Assembly: GCA_902628645.1 (NCBI GenBank)
Contig: CACONS010000002.1
Location: forward strand, 26,788 to 90,787
Source: an uncultured Alphaproteobacteria bacterium
GTDB taxonomy: Bacteria; Pseudomonadota; Alphaproteobacteria; HIMB59; GCA-002718135
DNA length: 64,000 nucleotides
Reading direction: 5' to 3'
The translations under genes were made by a program, and so were the position numbers. This document shows, in pieces, positions 1 to 9,489 of the stretch (position 1 is the first letter of the stretch; each line of letters starts with the position of its first letter). The notes under the pieces were generated by a model, which saw only the letters and a list, made by a program, of their open reading frames with translations, was not told the DNA's origin and ran no database searches.

Positions 1-469
1 TATCACCTGGCTCTAGTTCGTCATCAGGTATCATAAAACTCTCGTAGGAAATATCATCATATTCTGGATATTGATATTCCCAATACCACTGATGACCTAT
101 GACTTTAATAGTCATATCTGTTTCAGGTATAACATCCTGCTGATATACTAACTTAAAAGAAGGGATTGCCATAAAAATTAATATTATAACTGGTATCCCA
201 GTCCAAAGTATTTCTATAAATGTGTTATGAGTCGTTTTAGAAGCAACTGGATTCACTTTTCGTCTAAATCTAAATACAACATAGAAAATTAGAAATAGAA
301 CAAATATTGTAATTCCAGTCATCATAATTAATACAAAATTATGAAGATCGTAGACGTTTCTCATAACGTCACTTGCTGGTTTTTGAAAACCAAGCTGCCA
401 ATCTGAAATGCCATTTGCTGAAGAAGCAAAAGTTATAAATGTAGCAGTAATAAAGGATAAAATGCGCAT
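1..469 (-). CDS. coxB: Cytochrome c oxidase subunit II, 5' part (runs off window)
   Basis: The first 156 residues of the CuA-bearing subunit of the terminal oxidase, which takes electrons from cytochrome c. The reverse strand from the ATG at 469 reads a signal peptide (about residues 1-18), two membrane segments (about 44-66 and 86-105) and the aromatic signature HQWYWEYQYP (about 126-135) that precedes the CuA domain. The CuA ligands lie beyond the left edge, so they cannot be checked. The gene is transcribed leftwards, presumably into coxA. The start is the only ATG that leaves a full signal peptide. Identity is firm from the two-helix hairpin plus aromatic motif. Confidence 0.93.
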   Translation of the reverse strand, partial: MRILSFITATFITFASSANGISDWQLGFQKPASDVMRNVYDLHNFVLIMMTGITIFVLFLIFYVVFRFRRKVNPVASKTTHNTFIEILWTGIPVIILIFMAIPSFKLVYQQDVIPETDMTIKVIGHQWYWEYQYPEYDDISYESFMIPDDELEPGD

Positions 470-567
470 CTTATTTAATCAATGTATATACTAATAAATA
501 AAATATTCAGTAAATTAACCAATGATTTAGAGCTAAAATTCTAGGACAGGTTGTCGCTCATTATCAT

Positions 568-1299
568 TTATTCAATAATTGATTGCATAGAAAAAATTGC
601 GGCTGTCGTGGCAGTGTCTGATCGTAGAATTCTTCTTCCCAAAGACACAGCAATACAAGAAGATAAAGAAGAGATGGTGTTTCGTTCTTTTTCAGAGAAA
701 CCACCTTCAGGTCCAATAATAACAGCCCATTTTTTATATTTTTCAGTTTCGTTTATAAGTGAATCGTAAATAGTTGGTAAATTTTCATTTCCTTCATCAC
801 AAAAAACTAATCCTCTATCAGATGGAAAATTATTAACTAAATCATCTAATTTAATTGTTTTATCTAAAGTTGGAATGGATAACCTATCAGATTGTTCTGA
901 TGCTTCAATCATATTTAATTCGAAGTTTTTAAAATTTATTTTTGATTGGTTTGTGTATTCTGTCATAATAGGAATAAATCTTGAGATACCTAACTCAGTA
1001 GCTTTTTGAATAGTAATATTCATTCTGTAAGATTTAATTGGAGCAAATATAAGCCATAAATCAGATTCTTGAGGAATATCTCTCAATTTGTTTTGTATTT
1101 GTAAAACAATGTTATCTCTATTGATAGAAATTACTTTAGATATCCATTCACCTGTCAAACCATCAAATAAATTTATGTTATCTTCTTTTTTTATTCTAAG
1201 AACATTTTTCAGAAAGTGGTGCTGCTTATTTTTTATATAAATTAAAATATTGGCTGATAATTTTTTTGGTACAAATAATCGTGTTTTAGACATTTTCAT
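568..1299 (-). CDS. rsmE: 16S rRNA m3U1498 methyltransferase RsmE
   Basis: Methylates N3 of U1498 in 16S rRNA using SAM; a SPOUT-fold (trefoil knot) enzyme. The 243 residues are usual for the family. Visible motifs are QKATELGISRFIPI (about 98-111), EASEQSDRLSIP (about 132-143), VIIGPEGGFS (about 193-202) and LGRRILRSDTA (about 219-229), the last two forming the SAM-binding knot. Met-3 (1293) is an alternative start. It is divergent from ubiA with only 35 bases between them, so the promoters must overlap or sit inside the neighbouring coding ends. Confidence 0.93.
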   Translation of the reverse strand: MKMSKTRLFVPKKLSANILIYIKNKQHHFLKNVLRIKKEDNINLFDGLTGEWISKVISINRDNIVLQIQNKLRDIPQESDLWLIFAPIKSYRMNITIQKATELGISRFIPIMTEYTNQSKINFKNFELNMIEASEQSDRLSIPTLDKTIKLDDLVNNFPSDRGLVFCDEGNENLPTIYDSLINETEKYKKWAVIIGPEGGFSEKERNTISSLSSCIAVSLGRRILRSDTATTAAIFSMQSIIE

Positions 1300-1334
1300 T
1301 ACAATAGTTTAGAATTATAACATTATATTCATAT

Positions 1335-2198
1335 ATGTGGGATAACTTAGTTGTAAAAAAAATATTTGATTACTGCGAGTTAATCAGACTTAACAAACCT
1401 ATTGGCTTCCTTCTATTAATGTGGCCTTGCTGGTTTGGTTTAGCGTTACTAAAAACAGAAACTTCTAAACTATTATTTTGGTATATACTTTTTTTAATTG
1501 GTTCTTTTTTAATGAGAAGTGCGGGCTGTATAATTAATGACATTATTGATATTGATTTTGATCAAAAAGTTACACGTACTAAATTTAGACCTTTAGCATC
1601 AAAAAAGATTTCTATTACTGAAGCAATATTATTATTAATAATATTATTGGTAATTAGTTTTATCATTCTTCTCGAGTTTAATTTTAAATCAATTGTATTA
1701 GGTTTGTTAAGTGTGCCATTTGTTATTTTATATCCTTTTATGAAAAGAATAACTTTCTTCCCACAATTATTCCTTGGAATTATTTTTAGTTGGGGTGTGC
1801 TAATAGTTTCAATGCAATTTAATACACGAATTACATTTGATTTTCTTTTATTGTATTTTGTATGTATTTTTTGGACGTTAGCATATGATACGATTTATGC
1901 CTACCAAGATAGGTCAGATGATGTTTTAAATAAAATCAAATCTACTGCAGTTTATTTTGATAAAAATGGTAAAAGATTTGTTCAAACATGCTATCTTATT
2001 ATCTTAATTATACTGTCTTATTTCGTATGGAATTCCTCAAATTTTTTACTTAGTTCAATTATTATAGCCACTATCGCAATTTGTACGTATATAGCAATTC
2101 AGAAATGGGATATAACATCACCGTTAAGTTCAAATTATTATTTCAGACAAAATAATATTTTTGCAATTATGTTATTTTTACTTTTACATACTTTTTAA
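1335..2198 (+). CDS. ubiA: 4-hydroxybenzoate polyprenyltransferase UbiA
   Basis: Attaches the polyprenyl tail to 4-hydroxybenzoate in ubiquinone synthesis; integral inner-membrane protein. The 287-residue product is almost all hydrophobic helices. The first Asp-rich motif NDIIDIDFD sits at about 68-76 and is followed by TRTKFRPLAS. A second motif, YAYQDRSDD, lies at about 191-199. Both bind the Mg-diphosphate in this family. Its stop overlaps the ATG of the downstream exporter by one base (TAATG), so the two are translationally coupled. Coq7 at 50675 belongs to the same pathway. Confidence 0.93.
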   Translation: MWDNLVVKKIFDYCELIRLNKPIGFLLLMWPCWFGLALLKTETSKLLFWYILFLIGSFLMRSAGCIINDIIDIDFDQKVTRTKFRPLASKKISITEAILLLIILLVISFIILLEFNFKSIVLGLLSVPFVILYPFMKRITFFPQLFLGIIFSWGVLIVSMQFNTRITFDFLLLYFVCIFWTLAYDTIYAYQDRSDDVLNKIKSTAVYFDKNGKRFVQTCYLIILIILSYFVWNSSNFLLSSIIIATIAICTYIAIQKWDITSPLSSNYYFRQNNIFAIMLFLLLHTF

Positions 2199-3946
2199 TG
2201 TCTTCAGATAAAAAACAGTCAGTTACTTCAAGAATAATTTTTGATTATTTAATGAGTCATAAACTCAAAATAATTTTAGCTTTATTTATGATGGTTATTT
2301 CAGCAGCAGCAACAGGTTTACATGCTTGGTTAGTAAGACCTGCGCTTGATGAAGTTTTAATTAAAGGGAATAAAGAAATGTTATTTTTAATTCCAATTGC
2401 AATTATTATAGTCACACTTTGTAAAGGACTAGCAACCTATACTCACTCTTATCAAATGAGTAAAGTTGCACATTCTATTATTGCAAAACTTCAAACTCAG
2501 ATGTTTGAAAAACTCATGTATTTGAATATGAAATTTTATAATGATTCTAAGTCAGGTAATTTAATTTCAAGACTCATCAATGATACTTACTACTTAAGAC
2601 TTGCAATAGTTAAATCTGTAACAGGGATTATAAAAGATGTTTTAGTTATCATTTTTTTACTAGGTAATATGTTTTACCAAAGTTGGAGTCTTACCCTTTT
2701 TGCTTTTTTTGCATTCCCTTTAGCAATCTGGCCTATTAGAAAAATTGGAAAAAGTATTAGAAAAATTACTTATACCATCCAAAATGAGATAGCGGTTTTT
2801 TCTAATGTTTTAGCAGAAAGTATTAAAGGTATAAGACAAGTAAAAGCATACTCAAGAGAAAATTATGAGAAAAAAAGAGCTGATAAAACAATTAGTTTCA
2901 TTCAAAGATATTTTACAAAATCTGCTTTTATCAGCAATCGCTTAAGCCCTTTAATGGAATTTATTGGAAGTTTAGCTGTGGCACTGTCGATTTATGCAGG
3001 GGGTGTTTTTGTCTTAAATGAAAGTATGACAACAGGACAATTTATGAGTTTTTTAGTAAGTCTTCTTTTAGCTTATCAACCCGTAAAGGCACTTGGAAAT
3101 CTAAATATTAGTGTGCAAGAAGGACTTGCTGGAGCTGAGAGAATATTTAAACTTTTAGATACAAGTGAACAAAATATGGAAAACATTTCTTCAAAAAAAA
3201 CTATAGATCTAGATGGAGACATTGTTTTTAAAGATGTTTCTTTTGCGTATGACGATAAACAAGTGCTTGATAAAATAAGTTTAACAATACCAAAAGGAAA
3301 AAAAGTTGCATTAGTTGGCTTATCTGGTTCTGGTAAATCGACGATAGCAAATATAATTTTACGATTATTTGATAATTATTCGGGCTCTATATTAATAAAT
3401 TCTAAAGATATAAAAGAGTTGGATCTAAAGGATGTAAGAGATAGTGTTTCAATAGTAACGCAAGAAACAGTTTTATTTAACGAAAGTATCTTTAATAATA
3501 TTAAGTATGGAAACCTTGGAGCAAGTGATGAAGAGATTAATTTAGTTGCTCAAAATGCCGGAGTGAATAGTTTTTCAGAAGAATTAGATCAAAAACTACA
3601 TACTGTTATTGGAGAAAATGGTATAAAATTGTCAGGTGGACAACGACAAAGAATTGCGATTGCTCGAGCTCTAATAAAAGATGCGCCATTTTTAATTATG
3701 GATGAAGCTACATCCTCTCTTGATAACATAACTGAAAATAAAATTCATAAAACAATAAATAATCTTATGAATAATAAAACCAAATTAATAATTGCACATA
3801 GATTAAGCACAATAGAAGACGCAGACATAATCTACGTATTAGATAAAGGTAAAATTGAAAGTCAAGGATTGCATGAAGAGCTTATTTTAAAATCAAATAT
3901 TTATAAAAAATTACAACTAAGAGAGAAATTAGAAAATGAATTTTAA
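2198..3946 (+). CDS. msbA: MsbA-type lipid A/LPS ABC exporter (permease-ATPase fusion)
   Basis: A 582-residue half-transporter with an N-terminal six-helix membrane domain (about 20-310) and a C-terminal ATPase. Walker A GLSGSGKST is at about 373-381, the signature LSGGQRQR at about 478-485, Walker B FLIMDEAT at about 498-505 and the H-loop IIAHRLST at about 530. The dimer would flip lipid A-core across the inner membrane. The lipid assignment rests on context: DUF374 acyltransferase, waaA, lpxK and an LpxL-like gene follow directly. By sequence alone, any B-family lipid or drug exporter is possible. Confidence 0.85.
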   Translation: MSSDKKQSVTSRIIFDYLMSHKLKIILALFMMVISAAATGLHAWLVRPALDEVLIKGNKEMLFLIPIAIIIVTLCKGLATYTHSYQMSKVAHSIIAKLQTQMFEKLMYLNMKFYNDSKSGNLISRLINDTYYLRLAIVKSVTGIIKDVLVIIFLLGNMFYQSWSLTLFAFFAFPLAIWPIRKIGKSIRKITYTIQNEIAVFSNVLAESIKGIRQVKAYSRENYEKKRADKTISFIQRYFTKSAFISNRLSPLMEFIGSLAVALSIYAGGVFVLNESMTTGQFMSFLVSLLLAYQPVKALGNLNISVQEGLAGAERIFKLLDTSEQNMENISSKKTIDLDGDIVFKDVSFAYDDKQVLDKISLTIPKGKKVALVGLSGSGKSTIANIILRLFDNYSGSILINSKDIKELDLKDVRDSVSIVTQETVLFNESIFNNIKYGNLGASDEEINLVAQNAGVNSFSEELDQKLHTVIGENGIKLSGGQRQRIAIARALIKDAPFLIMDEATSSLDNITENKIHKTINNLMNNKTKLIIAHRLSTIEDADIIYVLDKGKIESQGLHEELILKSNIYKKLQLREKLENEF

Positions 3947-4607
3947 AAAAAAAATTTTTAAGTTTACTATATCACAAAAAATTTTAGCTTTTATTGGATA
4001 TCTCTATATTTTATTAGTTGGTTACACATCTAACATTCAGATAAAAAATTCTGATTTACCAGAAAAAATGTGGATTAAAAAACAGCCATTCATTTTAGCT
4101 TTTTGGCATAGTCAATTAATGATGATTGGGTATGTATGGAAAAGCAAAACAATATTAAATATGCTAGCTTCTAGTCATAGTGATGGCCGTTTTGGTTCTT
4201 ATATTGGAAGTTATTTTAATTTGAAAAATGTGGAAATTAAGTCTGATAATAAATCATCATCATTAAGAAAAGTATTTAAAATTTTAGATGAGGGGAATTA
4301 TATTGGTATTACCCCTGATGGGCCTAGAGGACCAAATAGAAAAGTATCAGAGGGAATAATAAAAATTGCAATACATTCTCAAGTTCCAATTATACCACTT
4401 GGCTTTGCTTCAAATAAAAATCTAAAACTGAAATCTTGGGATTCATTTTTAATAACTTATCCATTTTCTAAATGTAAATTTGTGTGGGGTGATCCTATAT
4501 TAATGCCTTCCTCTACAAAAGAGGATGAATTAGCAAAATATAAAAATTTATTAGAAGAGAAAATTAATGTTTGTATGAATTTAGCGGAAAAAAACTTAGA
4601 TGCTTAA
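3936..4607 (+). CDS. DUF374 lysophospholipid acyltransferase-like protein
   Basis: A 223-residue protein of the DUF374 (LPLAT-like) family, commonly found beside waaA in alphaproteobacteria. It has an N-terminal hydrophobic segment (about 13-31), a WHSQLMM block (about 57-63, the acyltransferase catalytic-His region), ASSHSDGRFGSYIG (about 78-91) and TPDGPRGPN (about 126-134). It overlaps the exporter by 11 bases and waaA by 8, giving strong coupling with lipid A assembly. It probably acylates a lipid A or phospholipid precursor; the exact substrate is not known from sequence. Confidence 0.85.
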   Translation: MNFKKKIFKFTISQKILAFIGYLYILLVGYTSNIQIKNSDLPEKMWIKKQPFILAFWHSQLMMIGYVWKSKTILNMLASSHSDGRFGSYIGSYFNLKNVEIKSDNKSSSLRKVFKILDEGNYIGITPDGPRGPNRKVSEGIIKIAIHSQVPIIPLGFASNKNLKLKSWDSFLITYPFSKCKFVWGDPILMPSSTKEDELAKYKNLLEEKINVCMNLAEKNLDA

Positions 4608-5820
4608 AATATATAATTTTGTTATTACTTTTCTTATTCCTTTAATACTTATTAATTTATTTATTCGTATAATCAGAAAAAAAGAAGACTCAAATAGATT
4701 TATTGAAAGATTTGGCAAACCAACGGTAAAAAAAAATAATGATAAAAAAATTCTATGGATCCATGCTGCAAGTATTGGTGAATTTAAATCAGCTGATTTA
4801 ATTATTGAACGATATTGTAAGGTTTTTAATATTCTAGTAACTACAACAACAAAATCATCAGCATATTATGTTAATGAATTTTATAAAGATAAAGTTATTC
4901 ATCAATTTATTCCATTTGATGTATCGTTTTGGTGCTCAAACTTTTTAAATTTTTGGAAACCAACTCTTATTCTTTGGATAGAATCTGATGTTTGGCCAAA
5001 TATGCTAAATAAAATAAAAAAGAGAAATATTAAATGTTTATATTTAAATGCAAGAATTTCTCCAAATTCATTTAAAAAATGGAAAAAAGTTAAAAAATTT
5101 TACAAAAGCTTATTAAAAAATTTCGATAAAATCTTTGCACAAAGTACAGATGATAAAAAAAGAATATTTGAATTAACAAATTTAGAAATTGATTATATTG
5201 GAAATTTAAAGCTGGCGAATAATAAAAAAAAAATTACAATAAATAAAAATAAATCAAACAAACTATTAATTGCAAGCACTCACTCAAATGAAGAAAAGAA
5301 TATAATTAAAAGTATCAAACAAACTATTAGTAAGTACAATTTAAAAATTTATATTGCGCCTAGGCATCCAGAAAGAATTGATACTATTAAGAATGAATTA
5401 AAAGAAGAAGATTTAAACTTTTCTTTGGAGTCTAAAAAAATATATGATGATAATGATATTGTTATCATAGATAGTTTTGGAAAGTTAGATCAATACTTTA
5501 AAATAAGTGATATGGTCATATTAGGTGGATCTTATTTTAAAAATATAGGTGGTCATAATCCTTTAGAACCTGCAAGTTATGGATGTGTAGTTATCAGCGG
5601 AAAATATGTTGATAATTGGACTAATATTTATGAAGATATGGTAAAAGCTAGTTCATGTATACTTGTCAGTAAATTTGAAGAAATTGATTTAAAAATAAAT
5701 GAACTATTAAACAATGTTGTAGAAATGAAAAAATTACAAAATAACGCATTAAAGTTTTCCAATAAAACATTTTTTGAAAAAGAAAAACTATTCAAGAATA
5801 TTGAATTACATGTAAATTAA
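4600..5820 (+). CDS. waaA: Kdo transferase WaaA
   Basis: Transfers 3-deoxy-D-manno-octulosonate from CMP-Kdo to the lipid A precursor at the inner face of the inner membrane. The 406 residues match the family length. There is an N-terminal membrane anchor (about 4-24), then HAASIGEFKSAD (about 53-64) containing the catalytic Glu, LNARIS (about 149-154), IGNLK and the C-terminal GGHNPLEPASYG block that binds the nucleotide. Only one waaA is present; whether it adds one or two Kdo units cannot be told. It is very Lys/Asn-rich, reflecting the AT bias. Confidence 0.92.
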   Translation: MLKIYNFVITFLIPLILINLFIRIIRKKEDSNRFIERFGKPTVKKNNDKKILWIHAASIGEFKSADLIIERYCKVFNILVTTTTKSSAYYVNEFYKDKVIHQFIPFDVSFWCSNFLNFWKPTLILWIESDVWPNMLNKIKKRNIKCLYLNARISPNSFKKWKKVKKFYKSLLKNFDKIFAQSTDDKKRIFELTNLEIDYIGNLKLANNKKKITINKNKSNKLLIASTHSNEEKNIIKSIKQTISKYNLKIYIAPRHPERIDTIKNELKEEDLNFSLESKKIYDDNDIVIIDSFGKLDQYFKISDMVILGGSYFKNIGGHNPLEPASYGCVVISGKYVDNWTNIYEDMVKASSCILVSKFEEIDLKINELLNNVVEMKKLQNNALKFSNKTFFEKEKLFKNIELHVN

Positions 5821-5821
5821 A

Positions 5822-6820
5822 ATGCTTAAAGCTCCTAAATTTTGGTACAAAAAAAATGACACATATTTATCAAACTCATTGTATCCATTTTCATTACTAT
5901 TTCGATTTGGAACAAAAATTAGAAATTTTATAAGTAGAAAAAAATTCTCAAATATACCTGTAATCTGTATTGGTAACATAGTTGTGGGCGGTGCTGGCAA
6001 AACACCTGTGGCCTTAAAAATTGGTAATTTATTAAAATTGAATGGATATAATCCACATTTCGTTTCAAAAGGATATGGAGGGGTTGAAACATCAAATATA
6101 CAAGTAGAAGAATGGCATTCTGCTAAAAGTGTAGGTGACGAATCTCTTTTATTAGCTGAAGTCGCACCAACTTGGATTGGCCAGGATAGAAATAAGTCAT
6201 TTATTTTAGCCAAAGAAAAAGGTGCTGATTGTATAATTATGGATGATGGCTTTCAAAATCCAACTCTTCAAAAAGATTTTTCAATTATTGTTATTAATGG
6301 TGAACAAGGGTTTGGAAATAAACGAGTGATTCCATCTGGTCCTCTTAGAGAAAGTATATCAAGAGGCATTTCTAGAGCAAATCTTGTAATTGTAATTGGA
6401 GAGATATCTCAAGATGTAAAAGATAAAATTCCAAGTACTGTTCCTATTATTCATTCAAAATTTCAAATTAGCACAGATAATAAAATATATAAAAATCAAA
6501 AAGTGACAGCTTTTGCGGGTATTGCTTACCCTGAAAAATTTTATAATTCACTCTCTGAACAAGGTGCTATTTTAGAAAAAAAAATCAGCTATCCTGATCA
6601 CCATATTTTTGATGAAAATGATATGTTAAATCTAGCAGAAAATGCAAATCTTACAAAATCAGTTTTAGTTACTACAAAAAAAGATTTTGTTAGAATTCCT
6701 AAATCATATCGATCTTTAGTAAGCGCTTTGAATGGAGAAATTAAATTTGAAGATGAAAATCTACTTAAAGAAATATTAGTTAATATTTTAGAGAATAAAA
6801 TAAATGATTACGCAAAATGA
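5822..6820 (+). CDS. lpxK: Tetraacyldisaccharide 4'-kinase LpxK
   Basis: Phosphorylates the 4' position of the lipid A disaccharide using ATP at the membrane. The 332 residues are normal. The P-loop GNIVVGGAGKTPVAL is at about 51-65, followed by HFVSKGYGG (about 79-87), the DESLLLA block (about 102-108) and MDDGFQN (about 140-146), the core motifs of this kinase. It starts two bases after the waaA stop, and its own stop overlaps the next acyltransferase by four bases. Confidence 0.93.
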   Translation: MLKAPKFWYKKNDTYLSNSLYPFSLLFRFGTKIRNFISRKKFSNIPVICIGNIVVGGAGKTPVALKIGNLLKLNGYNPHFVSKGYGGVETSNIQVEEWHSAKSVGDESLLLAEVAPTWIGQDRNKSFILAKEKGADCIIMDDGFQNPTLQKDFSIIVINGEQGFGNKRVIPSGPLRESISRGISRANLVIVIGEISQDVKDKIPSTVPIIHSKFQISTDNKIYKNQKVTAFAGIAYPEKFYNSLSEQGAILEKKISYPDHHIFDENDMLNLAENANLTKSVLVTTKKDFVRIPKSYRSLVSALNGEIKFEDENLLKEILVNILENKINDYAK

Positions 6821-7680
6821 AAAATATAATTTATTTTTTTGAATATATTATTGTTTATTTAATACTTTTTATATTTAAACTTTTACCACTAAATATATCG
6901 ACTAAATTTGCTTCTTTTTTGTTTAGTATTTTTGGTAAATTATCTGGTGCAAATAAGACTGCAATTAATAATTGTAAATATGTATTTCCTGAAATGAAAG
7001 ATGAAGAAATTCAAAGCATAGTTAAACAAAGTTGGCAAAATCTAGGAATGACAATTTCTGAAATACCAAAGTTAAACTATTTATTTGATAAACAAAAAAT
7101 AAAATACAATAAGATCGAAAATATTGAAAATTTAATTAAAAATAATAATCAAGGTATATTTATATGTATTCATCAGTCTAATTGGGAGGTTGTAGTACCT
7201 GGTCTAGATAGAATTGGCATAAATCTGGGCGCAATATATAGACATATTAATAATCATTTTTTAGATAAACTATTATTAAAAATTAGAACAAATTCACTTG
7301 TTTCATCAAAGAGTTTTTATACTCCAAAAGGTAAAAAAAGTGCAAAAGATATAACTGAAGCCATAAAAAATTCTTTGTCAATATTAGTTGTAATTGATCA
7401 AAAAGATTCATCTGGTGAAGAAGTTTTATTTTTTAATAAAAAAGTTAAAACACAAACAGGTTTTTTAAAATTAGCTAGAAAGTATAATTTGCCAATAATC
7501 CCAATTAAAAATAAAAGAATTGATAATGGAAATATTGAATTAACTTTTTTTGAACCATTTTATCACAATGATGTAAATATAAGCGATAATCAAATGATGG
7601 AAAAAATACATTACAAAATAGAAAAGTGGATTAAATCAGAACCTTCGCAGTGGTTCTGGCAACACAAGAGATTTAGTTAA
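6817..7680 (+). CDS. lpxL: Lipid A biosynthesis acyltransferase (LpxL/HtrB family)
   Basis: A 287-residue member of the lauroyl/myristoyl acyltransferase family that adds secondary acyl chains to lipid A. It has an N-terminal hydrophobic anchor (about 4-22) and the HxxxxE catalytic motif HQSNWE at about 119-124. IDQKDSSGE is at about 193-201 and WFWQHKRF closes the protein, as is typical for LpxL. It ends the lipid A block. Its stop overlaps the convergent xseA stop by 8 bases. LpxL cannot be separated from LpxM by eye. Confidence 0.85.
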   Translation: MKNIIYFFEYIIVYLILFIFKLLPLNISTKFASFLFSIFGKLSGANKTAINNCKYVFPEMKDEEIQSIVKQSWQNLGMTISEIPKLNYLFDKQKIKYNKIENIENLIKNNNQGIFICIHQSNWEVVVPGLDRIGINLGAIYRHINNHFLDKLLLKIRTNSLVSSKSFYTPKGKKSAKDITEAIKNSLSILVVIDQKDSSGEEVLFFNKKVKTQTGFLKLARKYNLPIIPIKNKRIDNGNIELTFFEPFYHNDVNISDNQMMEKIHYKIEKWIKSEPSQWFWQHKRFS

Positions 7681-9004
7681 TTTTTTTTACTTTAATATCT
7701 ATTGCACCATCAATAAGTTTAACAGATAATTCATCATTAGTGACAATTTTTTTTGTAGTCTTAATGATATTCTTTTTGTTCATCAAAATAGAATATCCCT
7801 TTTTAAGATTTGAAGAAATAGAATTTGAATTAAGTAGTCTAATATTTGATTTATACTTTTCAAGATTATCTTTGTAATTATTAGCTATATTTAAATTTAA
7901 ATTTTTTGAAAGATTATTTATCTTTGTTTGTTTTAAATTTATTAAAGAATCCGGAGAATTTATAGATTTGCCTAAATTAAGGAGACTCAATTCAGATATA
8001 CTAAATTTGTTTTCAATAGATAATGTTAAATTTTTAAAATTATCTAAAATCTTCTCCTTATAATTATTGACTATTGAACTTGGGGATTTGAGAAACTTAT
8101 TTAAGTATTCATAATTCTCCTTTTTGGAATGGATTTGTGAATTAACTTTTGTATTTAATCTGAGTTGTAAATTTTTGATTTTTTCTATTAATTCAAATCT
8201 GACTGGAGTTGCTTTTTCAGCTGCTGCAGTTGGTGTTGATGCCCTTAAATCTGATACTAAATCAATAATAGTTGTGTCTGTCTCATGACCTATTGCTGAA
8301 ATAATCGGTATTTTTGAGTCAAAAACACTTGTCGCAAGTTTTTCATCATTAAAAACCATTAAATCTTCTGTACTACCTCCACCTCTAGCAACAATAAGGA
8401 TATCTGGTTTGCCTGATTTAAGTTTATTAAAACCTTCGATAGCATTTATGATGCTATCTGCCGCGTCAACACCCTGTACAGATACTGGCCATATATCTAA
8501 AGGCATTGGAAAACGATCCTTCACTCTATTAATTATATCATGTACTACAGAACCTGTAGGAGAAGTAATGATACCTAATCTCTCAGGAAAAAAAGGTAAT
8601 GGAATTTTTTTATCTTGGTCAAAATAACCTTTTTTTTGAAGTCTTTTTTTTCTTTCTTCAATGAGTTTTAAAAGTGCTCCCTCTCCTGCAATTTCAATTT
8701 TATCTATATCTATTTGATAAGTAGTTTTATAGCGAGACCAAGTTGTTATTCTACCTGTTGCTATTATTTCAAGTCCTATTTCTGGATTTATATCTAAATA
8801 TTTTTTTTTCTGATCCCAAATAACTCCACTTAAAATTGAATCCTCGTCTTTAAGTGTTAAATAAATTTGACCCCTTGTTGCAGTTTTAACTTCGGAGATC
8901 TCTCCTTTAATTCTTACATAATTAAAATTAGACTCAATTACTTCTTTAAATGCTTGATTAAATTCTGAAACTTCAAACTCTGGTATATTAATTTTTTTTA
9001 TCAT
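7673..9004 (-). CDS. xseA: Exodeoxyribonuclease VII large subunit
   Basis: Large subunit of the single-strand exonuclease that degrades ssDNA to oligonucleotides in repair. The 443 residues carry an N-terminal OB fold (about 8-100), the catalytic core with VARGGGSTEDL (about 205-215) and GHETDTTIIDLVSDLRASTP (about 239-258), then a long Lys/Asn-rich coiled coil (about 270-390). The small subunit xseB is not in the window. Its start overlaps the end of tadA by 17 bases, so the two are probably co-transcribed. Confidence 0.93.
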   Translation of the reverse strand: MIKKINIPEFEVSEFNQAFKEVIESNFNYVRIKGEISEVKTATRGQIYLTLKDEDSILSGVIWDQKKKYLDINPEIGLEIIATGRITTWSRYKTTYQIDIDKIEIAGEGALLKLIEERKKRLQKKGYFDQDKKIPLPFFPERLGIITSPTGSVVHDIINRVKDRFPMPLDIWPVSVQGVDAADSIINAIEGFNKLKSGKPDILIVARGGGSTEDLMVFNDEKLATSVFDSKIPIISAIGHETDTTIIDLVSDLRASTPTAAAEKATPVRFELIEKIKNLQLRLNTKVNSQIHSKKENYEYLNKFLKSPSSIVNNYKEKILDNFKNLTLSIENKFSISELSLLNLGKSINSPDSLINLKQTKINNLSKNLNLNIANNYKDNLEKYKSNIRLLNSNSISSNLKKGYSILMNKKNIIKTTKKIVTNDELSVKLIDGAIDIKVKKIN

Positions 9005-9449
9005 ATTTATTTTTGAAAAATTTTTTTAATAAATTACTACATTCTGTTTCCATAATGCCCCCATAAATGGAAGGCATAAATATATTTTCTCTTTTAAAAG
9101 CAACTCTAAGTTTTTCAATTCCTCCATTTTTTTCATCATAGGCACCAAAATAAACATTTTTAATGTGTACTTCACTTATTGCACTAGCACACATAGTGCA
9201 TGGTTCCAAAGTTACAAACAATGTCATATTCTCTAAATATTTAAGCTTTAGTTTTTCACAAGCTTCATGAATTAGATTTAATTCACAATGTTTTATAGCA
9301 TTTTTGTCTTTATTTACTGTATTGTAGCTTCTGGAAATAATTTTATTAGATGTATTATCAACAATTATTCCTCCAACTGGAACTTCATTTAAATTAAAAG
9401 CTTTGTCTGCTTCAAAAATTGCTTCTTTCATAAAAAAATCAACGTTCAT
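8988..9449 (-). CDS. tadA: tRNA adenosine deaminase TadA
   Basis: Deaminates A34 to inosine in tRNA-Arg(ACG). Zinc and catalytic motifs are HCELNLI (His/Glu, about 58-64) and PCTMCASAI (about 88-96). I chose the ATG at 9449, giving 153 residues starting MNVDFFMKEA; upstream codons in the same frame begin only with a GTG at 9461 and add a Cys-Ser-Arg that is not family-like. The Met at 9431 is a further alternative. Other nucleoside deaminases share the fold, but length and motif spacing fit TadA. Confidence 0.9.
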   Translation of the reverse strand: MNVDFFMKEAIFEADKAFNLNEVPVGGIIVDNTSNKIISRSYNTVNKDKNAIKHCELNLIHEACEKLKLKYLENMTLFVTLEPCTMCASAISEVHIKNVYFGAYDEKNGGIEKLRVAFKRENIFMPSIYGGIMETECSNLLKKFFKNKYDKKN

Positions 9450-9489
9450 TCTGGAACACACTTATGTTGTACATTATAATTGAATTATA

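Noticed and set aside
5806..6213. Open frame of 135 codons on the minus strand inside lpxK
   Set aside because: It is antisense to the clear LpxK frame, has no family motif, and its composition follows the complementary strand.
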